Assembly (NCBI GenBank): GCA_008360955.1
Contig: LUCM01002439.1
Coordinates: forward strand, 28,596 to 92,595
DNA: 64,000 nt
Direction: 5' to 3'
From: Fasciolopsis buskii
Lineage: Eukaryota > Platyhelminthes > Trematoda > Plagiorchiida > Fasciolidae
The notes under the pieces were generated by a model. That model was not told where the DNA came from. It made no database searches and worked only from the letters and a program-made list of their open reading frames with translations. Each line of letters opens with the position of its first letter. The stretch's first letter is position 1. Shown here one piece after another: positions 37,331 to 48,000 of the stretch. Position numbers and translations under genes: made by a program.

Positions 37331-38385
37331 GCAGAAAGCTTGCTAGGAGAAAATCACTACGTTCTCGCTATTGTCCCGGTTTGTCGGCGCTGCTTATTTG
37401 GCTAGTATTTCGTTACCCTATTCACGGCAAACCACACATATCGAGGCGGTCAAAGAAACCTAGTGACACTTCGAGTAGCATACAGCTCTGTTGTTCGCTT
37501 AATCCGAAGAGCAAGCATTTTCCCATTGTATTCAGATACACTTTAGAAAACATCTAAATTGCGACAGTATATTCGGCTAGATAACGTTGCACAAATGATG
37601 TGCAATCTCCGATTAGCTGCTGCCGAACGAGTTCCATCGAATTGAAAGTTAGTTTAGGTTTTTGCCAATATCCCCATTTTTGGATTGAGGCAAATGGACA
37701 TGAAGAGTGCACAAAAGATACGTGTTCTAAAATGTCCAAAAGGAAAGCGTGACCGATAGAATTCTGACCGAGTCGGAAACCGACTGGATGTCATACGTAC
37801 ATGGGACAATCGACGAGCAGTTTGGATGGAATTCTTGCCAAATTTATCTTTTGATTTCCATTACCCGATTCAATGTTTCCTTTCGTGTAAACCCATATAA
37901 CAATATCGAAGGCATTTGGATTCTATAAACCCGTTGATTAATCGGCTTTGCCGATGCAATCAGATTCTCCAGTTCACTAAATCTTTTAATTCACCATGAG
38001 TCAGATTCGCTGAGCAAGGTCTAGGTGAATGACGCCCCCACGATCTATGAGCGCCATGTACGAAGTAAAGATAACACGGAAAAGAATACACAATGGAACA
38101 AATTGCCGGTGGTCAACAAGCAGCTGCAACCTTCCTTCTGACTGTGCGGGTAAAGTCTATAAGAACTGACGAAGTGGTCAAGTACAGACTTAACACCGAG
38201 ACAGGAAGAAGTTAGCGTAAGCTTCGACCTTTCTGATTGGGACCTAAGGGCTAGGAAATGCCGTCAGTTAGCAGCGCTGAGAGATGTAACGCATACCCAA
38301 ATTTAGTGGCGCAAATGGTGTATGGCTTGTCTGTTGACCTCCATTTACATTGCACGGTGATGATGCACCTGACTACATTTGTTTA
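37331..38385. other. Unassigned
   Basis: Nothing recognised beyond short unrelated open frames. Confidence 0.3.
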
Positions 38386-38998
38386 TTCTGGGGCATTCTG
38401 CCCTCGTTCCTAAGGTTGGCTCAGCCCAACTGACAACGAATTATCAACGAATCACAGTTGTGATTCTCCTGTGGACTCTTCGACGAAGAGCTTCCATGCA
38501 CACTCCTGTTACCACAGATTCGATTCTGGTGAGAAATATCAATCAATTCGGAGTGTACAAGTATGTGGATGTTTGGACAAGAGAGCATCGGGTACGCATA
38601 CCTGACGAGCGACAATAACCGCGAAACCGGTCGTGTGCTCCCGGGCAAATTTGGTTTACGCATCCAGATACTACTTCCTGCTCCTGCTTCTATATATACA
38701 TACGTATATTCTACGGCATTCTGCCCTCCTTCCTAAGGTTCGCTCAGCCCAACTGACAACGAATTATCAACGAATCACAGTTGTGGTTCTTCTGTGGGAC
38801 TCCTCGACGAACAGCTTCCATGCACACTCCTGATAGTTTACATTCGATTCTGGTGAGAGATATCAATTCGGAGTGTACAAGTATGTGGATGTTTGGACAA
38901 TAGAGTACCGGGTACGTATACCTGACGAGCGACAATAACTGCGGAACCGGTCGTGTGCTCCCGGGCAAATTTTGTTCACGCATCCAGATACTACTCAC
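38386..38998. repeat. Tandem pair of a ~290-bp dispersed repeat (family R)
   Basis: Unit 1 (about 38386-38677) and unit 2 (about 38707-38998) are direct copies offset by about 322 bp. Shared blocks include AACTGACAACGAATTATC, GGAGTGTACAAGTATGTG, GGTCGTGTGCTCCCGGGC and ACGCATCCAGATACTACT. They differ by scattered substitutions and small indels. A TA-rich spacer separates them and a (TA)n tract follows unit 2. A third copy lies inverted at 59160-59432. Open frames across them are not shared intact, so I do not call a gene. Confidence 0.85.
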
Positions 38999-39000
38999 CA

Positions 39001-39002
<2 letters not shown>

Positions 39003-39031
<29 letters not shown>
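39003..39031. repeat. (TA)n microsatellite
   Basis: Perfect alternating TA tract at the right edge of the second family-R unit. Confidence 0.95.
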
Positions 39032-39035
<4 letters not shown>

Positions 39036-39111
39036 GGTTAAAAGGCGTATGTTGAGTTATAACGTTTATTGCGACGTTCCGATCCAAACTAGGACTAGTT
39101 GTCAAGCATGA
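39032..39111. repeat. 80-bp unique segment held between two (TA)n tracts
   Basis: About 80 bases (containing AACGTTTATTGCGACGTTCC) lie between (TA)n at 39003-39031 and (TA)n at 39112-39138. The layout resembles the palindrome at the right end of the window, which is also set between TA tracts. It suggests a short mobile element with TA preference or an insertion that split one microsatellite. Confidence 0.6.
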
Positions 39112-39138
39112 ATATATATATATATATATATATATATC
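39112..39138. repeat. (TA)n microsatellite
   Basis: Perfect alternating TA tract, the right partner of the tract at 39003-39031. Confidence 0.95.
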
Positions 39139-39939
39139 ATTTTTGAGAACACTTCACAATCCAAAAATTGGAGGAAGTTACGAAAGAGGAGATTAGAGGA
39201 TAAATAGTTATATTAGAAAAATTAAACCTGATCTTCACACGACAGTCATATATGAAATATTAAGGATAGTGAGTCCATGTATGAACTACAAAGGTGGATT
39301 ATTTTCCAGTAGTATTATTCGGATTCGGAACGTCATAAAAATCAACGACCTCTTCGAGGCCCGCCAAAAATTAAACGGATCAGAAAAGCTGTCACGAGAA
39401 ACGTTGCCTACCATTGAAATATCTATTGAAACGTCAACTACTGCGAAATAGTGCTTTCTATTATGGGACTTCCATAGGAGCATTGTTTCGAAAATATCTT
39501 TGTGATCTGACATGTTCGACTCATTGATTTAGAGCCCGATGAGGTAATGTGAGTCTGATCCTACCGAGGCATAAAATCACTAGGAAACGCATCGACTGGG
39601 ATAACAGAAAATAACCCGGGAGAGGTTTGTTGAAGAACAAATCGGTTGTCTGGTAAAATCTGTCGTTGAAGCTACGGGCCCATTAGGTATGCGGTTTGTG
39701 CCTTCAAAGTGTACAGTGTTTTCACAAGACCGGACGACATTGGTTTCGATCTTGATACCCAGCAATCAGCAACTAACGGTTATCGATCATTCCACAACTC
39801 GAAAGTCATGACGAAAGACCGTAGCACACCAGCAGATGAGCAAGTGACACATGACCGAAGCACTTCAGGCGTCGACCTGATATTTCGCTGATCTTGAAAA
39901 GTCGTGTGCAGTGGAGCAATGCTCAGGTTAGAAACCGAG
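39139..39939. other. Unassigned
   Basis: No recognised gene. It includes the third GGCATAAAATCAC occurrence near 39570. Confidence 0.25.
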
Positions 39940-40400
39940 TATCAGATACGGGTTAAGAAAATACTCCGTCAAAGCGTACTACGTTTAACAGGCTTCGTTG
40001 ATTAGGTCGTGTAGTGTTTGGCGAGCACTCGTACCCTGATTTCCGTTCTTCCCACAGAGTGAAAGAAGAAAGGCGAAGGTCAACAGATGACATGACAGCG
40101 TACGATCAGAAAATGTACGACCATTTGAGGTAAAATAGATATCCCATGTCTCCCTGATTGAAGTCCAAAGTATTCCGCAATCAGTTGGGCATAGAAACTG
40201 AAGGATATGGAAGCAATTCGTGAACAGTGATCATCATGGTGTCACTGCTGAATCCGAGATGACCGCATGAATATGCGTTTTTGCAGTTGAACTGCACATT
40301 CCGTATGCCGGTCCCTACGTTGTCCTTTTCGCTTCTTAATACTGTAAGTTCACTCCCGATCTAATTGGTATAATGTTTTTTACTGTAGAATGAAAGAATG
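39940..40400 (+). mobile_element. RTE/SR2-like LINE 3' fragment, decayed
   Basis: Plus-strand similarity to the LINE fragment at 46.6-46.9 kb is clear at CAAAGTATTCCGCAATCAGTTGG and the following AACTGAAGGATATG block. Weaker traces of the WLGHVLRMP..RLPRR region lie upstream at about 39990-40060. No frame is intact. Limits are approximate. Confidence 0.5.
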
Positions 40401-41795
40401 CGCGAAAGACACCAACCAGTGGGGTTTGTTCTGATCTGATGACTGATCAGACCAGTCCAGCTGAGCTTTTGCAAGCACTAATCTCCCTCTGATATTATTC
40501 CATCAACATTGGAGCTCAAGAACGACAGGATAATAGTAAGACATTAAAATTGTCAAATTCTAAAAACAAGAGAGGACTGTGGTCCTTTTAAATACTTGCT
40601 ATATGAGAATCAGTATTGTTCTTTACCCAAAGTCCAATTCATTAAAGATAATGTCAATTGGACCCACTTAATTATCAAAAGATGAATATTTCAACGTTAT
40701 CAATTTTGCACCTGGAGCAAACACACGATGACAGGAACCGAGTGGATGGGGTTGCTCAACAGATGTGGCTTCCACATAACTGGACAGCCCGAACTGACCA
40801 CATCGATTTAGTACCATCGACGGTAGCATTGAAAGCTGAACTAAAATCCACACATGTGATTTTTAAAACCAAATACTTAGAATGAAAATGAATAACAACT
40901 ACCGTCTAGCTCTTTTCACACTTAGTCGATGTACAATGTGGACTTGATGCCAAAACTGGGCACGGGAATCCAGTAAGGAGAATTCGGATCGGGTAGGACG
41001 GGGAGAACGAGTGGGGCATGAAAAGTGTTGGTGGGATTGAAATAATTCGAACTACTGGATGACCTTCGCGTGTTGATAGAACGAACGTGGTGAAAGCGAG
41101 CAACAAATTCAACTCAATGCGGACCACCGTGACAAAAAATTAGAGAAACTAGGAGGACCGAGACATGGCCATCGCATAACGGGTGTGCATACAGGCGCAT
41201 ATACATGTAGACACTCGAAATTAGCCTGATTGACGATCAGCATCGATATTTCAGTGAGTAGCTGGAAATTGACAGGATGGAAAAGACCGGGGTGACTAGA
41301 TACATCATTCGAAAAAAGGAAGGAAAAAAAAGAACGAGAACCATATTCCGGCAGTATCGACGATGTTGACTATAAAAATAGCACTGAGAATAGAACCATA
41401 CGGGCGCATGGAATCAGCCGCAAAGAATGTAACAGGGTGACAGAAACTGTACATGCAAACGAGTAGGTTTAGTTGTACTAGTGGTAGACTGAAACGAAGG
41501 GGTTGACGAAAGATTTCGGGGTAGAGGCACGCATAGGAGCCAACTGACATCGTGGTGCCAAACGAACGGTAGAAGGGAACGAACCATGGCCGAGAAAATC
41601 GTATGAGATCCGTGTTCTCTTGAACAAAACGTAACGGATAGAAAAATGCGCGCAAGAAAATCACGGGCAGACATTTTCGAGGAATTTCCATAATTCGCAT
41701 AATTAGTGCCATGATTTTTTCGTGTTTGCAAGTCCGCCTGAGCGCATCCGGTTGTGACATTATGCGCATAACAAAAGGGCTGCCAACGGAGACAT
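40401..41795. other. PRKAB: Unassigned; 3' flank of the PRKAB gene
   Basis: No exon is recognised. The right part should include the 3' untranslated region of the minus-strand AMPK beta gene, whose stop lies at 41954. I see no clear AATAAA on the minus strand close to it. Confidence 0.3.
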
Positions 41796-41812
41796 ACACA
41801 CACACACACACA
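41796..41812. repeat. (CA)n microsatellite in the likely 3'UTR of PRKAB
   Basis: Short (CA)n tract, (TG)n on the sense strand of the AMPK beta gene, about 140 bases downstream of its stop codon. A second CA-rich tract lies in the last intron at 42755-42777. Confidence 0.85.
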
Positions 41813-41953
41813 TTGTTCGTACTCATTCATGCACGGGGAACGAGTGCCGCAAAAGTGAACTTGCTTTATGGCGTTCAGTTCAAATTCGGAGTGGCAAGTG
41901 GAATCCGGACTGACACGGAACCCCTCAGGGTGCGATGGTCAAGTGCGGACAAA

Positions 41954-42037
41954 TCAATCTTGAATTGGGCGGTAGAACACAGTTGAGACAAACTTCTGTC
42001 GGTAGCGTGTAATCACACTGAGTACGATGACACCATC
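41954..42037 (-). CDS. PRKAB: PRKAB terminal exon
   Basis: 84 bp including the TGA stop at 41954-41956, after the acceptor ccaatttag. Encodes DGVIVLSVITRYRQKFVSTV followed by FYRPIQD. This aligns with the final DGVMVLSATHRY...LLYKP strand of vertebrate beta subunits. Two features differ: SATHRY is SVITRY here, and two extra residues (QD) follow the usual end. Confidence 0.93.
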   Translation of the reverse strand, partial: DGVIVLSVITRYRQKFVSTVFYRPIQD

Positions 42038-45000
42038 CTAAATTGGGATGTAGAAGAGATTGAACAGACGGACGGTGTGCCAAGGTTCCACAGAAGTTAC
42101 ACAAAATACCTCGAAAAACGGACAAAGTAAGTGCTGGTATACTTTGGAATTGCTTGATGATATAGGACGAATCAAGGACAAAGTAAAGCGAGAACAAATA
42201 GGAACAATAAAGAAGCTCGTATACATTCGTTTGTCTTTTAGAGGTTACAGCAGGCCGAAAATTATTTAACGGAAACTGCCACGTGAAATCAGCAGTAACC
42301 GTACAACTGTGAGTGGTATTCACACACAAACCGATCATGTTTTCAACTGAAGGACAAGATACGAGATTTTGCAACTTCTTTCCATGCACATTCACCCACC
42401 TCTATCTGCGGGACTAGGCATACTTACCGCACGATCGGGTGCCTGTCCCATCATGTAAGTGAAAACCACCTGGTTCGGTTGAGTAGAGAGACAGTAAAGC
42501 TGATCACTGACGTGATATGTTCACACCTCGTTGAGTCGAACAATTCCACAAACGTGATAACTACACAATGCAACATCTACAAACTTAAGAACAGACAATT
42601 AGGAACTATCAAGTTTTGCTACCCAAGAATAGCCAAAGCCATATGCACTGATTTGGATGATACCCTCTGTGCGTTCAGAAACAGTTTGTCCAGGCGGTTA
42701 AAATCCCCTGTCCGTTTCATATTCTCCAACAAATCGTTTACAACAATTATACACAGACACGCACACGCACACACACAAGCCAAATGAAATCTCAACTGGT
42801 AGGATTGCAAAGTTTTATTTTCTTGGCCAATTTATTGTAATGTACTGGCGTGAGTTTGTTCATCACGTTCGTTTCAGGACTCCATTCTTGTTCAGCGTTA
42901 AACAGTAAGGTAAGCCTCACTGACCGCTGCCTTTCGCCAGAGTTACATGCTTATATAAAAAGAGTGAATATCAAAAGGGGAACAGGAAGTGGACCTACAC
43001 AGGCGGGAAAAGATAAAACGCTGCTGCAGCCAACACAGGAAACAGTCTAACTGCACAAACGCACGTGTTTTCAATCATTGTGATTCGATAGAAAATGACA
43101 GCACGATCGTCACTGTTCAAGGTTCACCGCCAAATCCTTCAGTGTCTCCAGCCACCAAGTCAACAAGTCTTTCGGACCCCAACCACGAAGACGAAAATGT
43201 GAGACACCTAATTTACCCAAGTTCGCTGTACATTTTCTCATCCCACGTTGCCACGTCATCTGTTGGCCTCCACATGGCTTCTTCAATTCCTTAGGAGGAA
43301 CACAAAATAGGGTACGGTATGGTAGACGAGTGTTCGTCATACGCAACACGTGACCCAACCAGCGTAGTATACTAAGTTTCATACGCTGAAACAAACTACT
43401 CTCAGAAGTGGCACCCAATACCCGACTCCTAACCTCAGTATTGCTCACCCGGCCACTTCATCCAATCCTAGCCATACTACGTAAACATCGATTGTCGAAA
43501 ACCTCCAACCGACGAACATCGCCCACACGCATAATCCACGTCTTGCAACCGTACAACAGAACTGAATGCACTGCAGCACAGTACACATGACCTTTCAACT
43601 TCAGTGAAATATCAGACCGACGCCACAAGTGTTTCAATCCAGCGTAAGCTGTCCGAGCCTTGGATATACGCATACTTACCTCCAATCCCGAGCTACCATC
43701 GTTAGACACGCAGCTACCAAGGTAGGTGAAACGGTCCACAATCGATAGTTCCTCTCCGCTCAGCATCAAGCTCGGCGCTGCTGTCGTCCAGTCCTGTAAC
43801 AGTACTTTGCACTTTGAAGGTGCAAAGCACATGCCGAACCGAGCAACCGATCTCGACAGTCTACCTAGTGCCCCTTGTGCATGGTCCGCAGACTCGAACA
43901 GGCACAGGATGTCATCTGCTAATCTAGGTCGCATAGCTTCAGTCCACTTCCCAGTTTGACTCCTATATCCTGGAGATCTCCTAAAGCATCTTCCATCACC
44001 TCGTCCATGACGAAGTTGGATAAGAATGGAGAGATGGGACACCCTTGTCGAACGCCACTAGTCGTTTCGAATGAACGTGACAGTTCACCGCATACCCTAA
44101 CGCGACCATAGGTATGCGCGTACAGGATTTCTACCCGAGGCCAATGGATTAGAGGCCTCAAGATCTGACTCGTGGAGAGGAGATGTACTAATCGAATACA
44201 GTTAGAGAAATAACCTATACTGTTTGAAGCAAATGGGTGGGTAAAAGATTCAGGAGCCAGTTGTCGCGTCAGTTGTGGTATGGCAAATATCAGCTGTTGC
44301 TATTGGAATGTAATAAGCGATCACTAGACGTATTTTATAAGAGGTTGTCGACAGCGGGATTCGTGTATCATCAAAAACCTCAGTAGTGGCTAATGTAGCT
44401 GTTAATTTAGCATTTTTAATCTTACTGATGAGTAGGCTACTGAGTTCATTTAACACAATTACTGTAGACTAAATGCGATCACGGTCAACCTGGCAAATAT
44501 TCTCTATGAAAAGAGAAATGGATGAAGAAATTTCAGATTATTGGAATGTCTACAGGCCAGTTCATATATCCGTGTACTGCAACCAAACTGTGAAAATAAC
44601 CATGTAATGATGACATCGATTTCGGATAGTGTGAAATTAAATTGCATAGAACCAAAAGAAGTGAATCATTATCGATTCCTGTGGCTATTCCTCAAACCGG
44701 AAAAATTTCACATACTCGGAAGATGCGCGGCCATTCTTGTAAGAAAGTGACAACGGGGGAGAAAAGATGGCCGGATACGAAAATGATCTCGAAAAAAAAA
44801 CCCGATTTAAACTGGACGATTACAAGGAAAATTACCTCTCAAATTGTAGAAAAGAAACTGACTACGCATCTAAGAATACAGAATGAACCGTGTTGGATAC
44901 AATAAATTGCTACTGAGAATTTTTTATCCAGCATTCTTATGGGGACCAAATAACCAACTAAACGAGTCTTGGAATGTTATGTCGGTGTGGTCGCTGCAGA

Positions 45001-48000
45001 TGATTCAAACAGCAAACGATTCCAATCGAACTCAAATGTTTGTTTGATCTAAGGGCGAACATTGAACATTTTTGCACTCAATGCTGGCCTGAGTGCGAAA
45101 ACCGCAAAGAACATCACCTCTTAGCTATAATGCCCGATTTCCAAGGCCATCTGAAAAATGTTGATGAATCATACTCAAGACTGGGGGCAACTCATTATTG
45201 CTGCGCTAGTAACCACACTTGACCTAATGAGACCTGATGTGATTTGACGCTAACGGAAGTTCCAAGATCACGGTTCCCAGTTCCTCGCCCCCGTCCCGTG
45301 GACTCTAGTGGCTATGGGGCTTCACGCGTTCACTACACTCACGTGTGAAGCATACCTTAAAAAAAACAAGCAGCTTCTCCTGAAGTGGATTTCGAATGAC
45401 TGTCTGAAATCTGTAGCAACCGGGTCAAGGGTTAATCAACTAAAAGGTTCGAATTATCCGGGCATCAGCCAACTTCTCCACTAGCCGGCTTTCAACCACC
45501 ACCGTACGGATAAAATACATTGCACCGAATCAATAAAAAAATTGGCAAACTGTTTGAAGGAGAATTGCTTTGCCTATTTTTCTATGCTTGGGAGGGGAGA
45601 CAGCAAAAAATGAATGGGATGAAACCTGAAAAATGTGTGCCCCTGAGCTAACTTATATTCCAAGCTGAGCACAGAAGTCTAACCTCGACTACACAATCCA
45701 TTTGACAATTGATTGGCATTTTGCACTCAGCATTGCACATTTATATCCGTTTTCTCGTATTACAACAGGGATTATCTTCGGCTGAAAGCTCGTATGCAAC
45801 TTGCAAGCAACTGAACACAAATATGAAACAAGTTGGTACACTGACCTTGATCGATAGGGCATACAAGTGATTGACAATAACGTGATTCGGTTGTGGTAAC
45901 AAATTCGGATCGCAGTGTACCCCGGTATCCATGTTCATTATTCCCTGAAACAAAAAACAGCAAGGATGAGTAGACGAGGTAATGTACTCCACTTTCACGG
46001 GGCGAGGCACTGATCGTAGTTACATTTAAGAGAGGAGCAAGTAATGACTATAGTAGTGTTCGTGGAATAAGTTTGAAAAACATTTTCCCTTTTATAATGC
46101 CGTGCTGCTTAACATCAATTCGCTAATAACCCCCGCGAACAGCATGCAGGATTTTCCTCAGGTCGAAATTACATGAGCCGAAGTTTTACCATCAACCAGA
46201 TACTTGAAAAGCGCCCGTCGTCCGACAACCGTGTTGGTGTTATTCGTCCCAACACCATTAATCGGTGCTCTTCTCACTGGAACGTTCACCAGAGAAGTTA
46301 GCCAGCCACCTGCGGGTATCGTACTCACAATCCCATGGTCGCGCAAGAGTAAGCAATGAACTCTCAAGCTCATTCGAAATGACCGGAGGTGTTCGACAAA
46401 GGTGCCCTATTTCCCCATTCTTAACTCCATCATCGACCAGATAATCGGGAATTGGTAAACGGTGAAAAGCCATGAGACCAAAAGTATGCAGCCGACTGAA
46501 TAGCAGTTCGTTCATTGGATGTTTTCGGACATAGACGTTTGATCAAGGAGGGACCGCGTGAACGATGCAAACATTAAGAATCGAGGAACGGGTGTAAAGT
46601 CAGAAGATATTCTATCACAACGTGTCAGGCATGGTAGATTCCATTGGATGGGGACAGGTGTCAAGAATGGTGAAGGGATATCCGACAGTACCGTATCTTA
46701 CCGTTCTTGCTCTTCGCATGGAGTGGAAGAAGCCATGTGGTGGTCAACAGATGGTATGGAGTTCAAAGTATTCCGCAATCAGTTGGCCGGGAAAACTGAA
46801 GGATATGACAGCGAACCATGGACATTGATCACCGTGCTGCTACTCTCTGCTGAGTCAGAGTGAATGAATCAATGTGACTTTGCAAAGTTGAACTGTTCCA
46901 CCTGTACGCTGATTACTACGACATTTTCTTCGCTTTCTACCACATGTAAATCCCTTTCACGTGGAGTTATTCTTTTTATGTCAACGTGTGCCAATGTGGA
47001 AAAGACACCGATCAGTAAAGTTCGTTTCGTTATTTAACGCTGCTGGTGTTGATAATGATGACTAAAAGAAACGAAATAGTCCTAAAGAACAAAAACCCTG
47101 ACGGGAGTGGTTGCTTCCAACACGTTCATCACCGACTTAAAATATTTCGAATTTCTGATAACGTCGCAATTGTCAAGCTGGTGCAACAATTTCAGTTAGG
47201 GGAGCACCGGGTCTCGTCGATTTCATCACAAGGACGGCCGATGATCAAACAGAGAAGGTCGCGGTGGTTGAACCTGAATAGTGCAAGTTGGAATCCATCT
47301 ACAACCATTCGTTACCCATTCAGTAGCTCTTGTAAGGTCGCGGCATTCTTTGAAAAGTTTTGCCCTTTTATTGTATAAACAGCCGAGGCATTTGGCGAGT
47401 GATATTTCATGGCTGTCCACATCACAAACAGGATTTCCCTTTGAAATCTTAACCGGCGTCTTTGACTCAAACGTCGGATGAGTGACGCAGTTGGGCGCTA
47501 ACCAATCACGAGAGCTCTGAGTAGAAGCACGATTATCACCACGCACTTTGTTCGAAGCAATGGGGAGTGTGATCCTGATTACACTGCGCGACGACGGAAG
47601 AGGCATAGATTTATTTCTGATCATGTAACTCGAGGGAGATGGTGAACGGGTATCGCCACGGGATCAAGCGACTAAGCAGAACCGAAACATTTAGTTTCGA
47701 CAAGAGCCTGCTCACGAGGCAGCTCTGAATGGAAGCTTGTCTGCCTGAACTAAACATTCTTTTATTCATTTTCAGGACTGGAAAAGCAGCTCAAATCAAC
47801 TTCCAATCCAGAGAATCAGAAGACTAATTCGTTAGGCCCCTATCTAATGACCATTCATGAACGACTGACGTAAGCCATCTTGTGTAGCTTGATGGGTCAC
47901 GGAGGCGCCCAAGGTCAAACTAGTAATCCTTTCGTGTTGTTAACAGAATCGATATAAGCATGACATGTGCGTCACCGATTAGCTGGACATTTGTGTTACG

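Noticed and set aside
41305..41826. 173-codon minus-strand open frame just downstream of the PRKAB stop
   Set aside because: It has no recognisable domain and begins in a CA/TG microsatellite. It overlaps a second open frame on the same strand and lies in what should be 3' untranslated sequence. Length alone is not convincing in 64 kb.
41925..42395. 156-codon minus-strand open frame over the last PRKAB exon
   Set aside because: It is in a different frame from the PRKAB exon it overlaps and shows no family resemblance, so it is a shadow.
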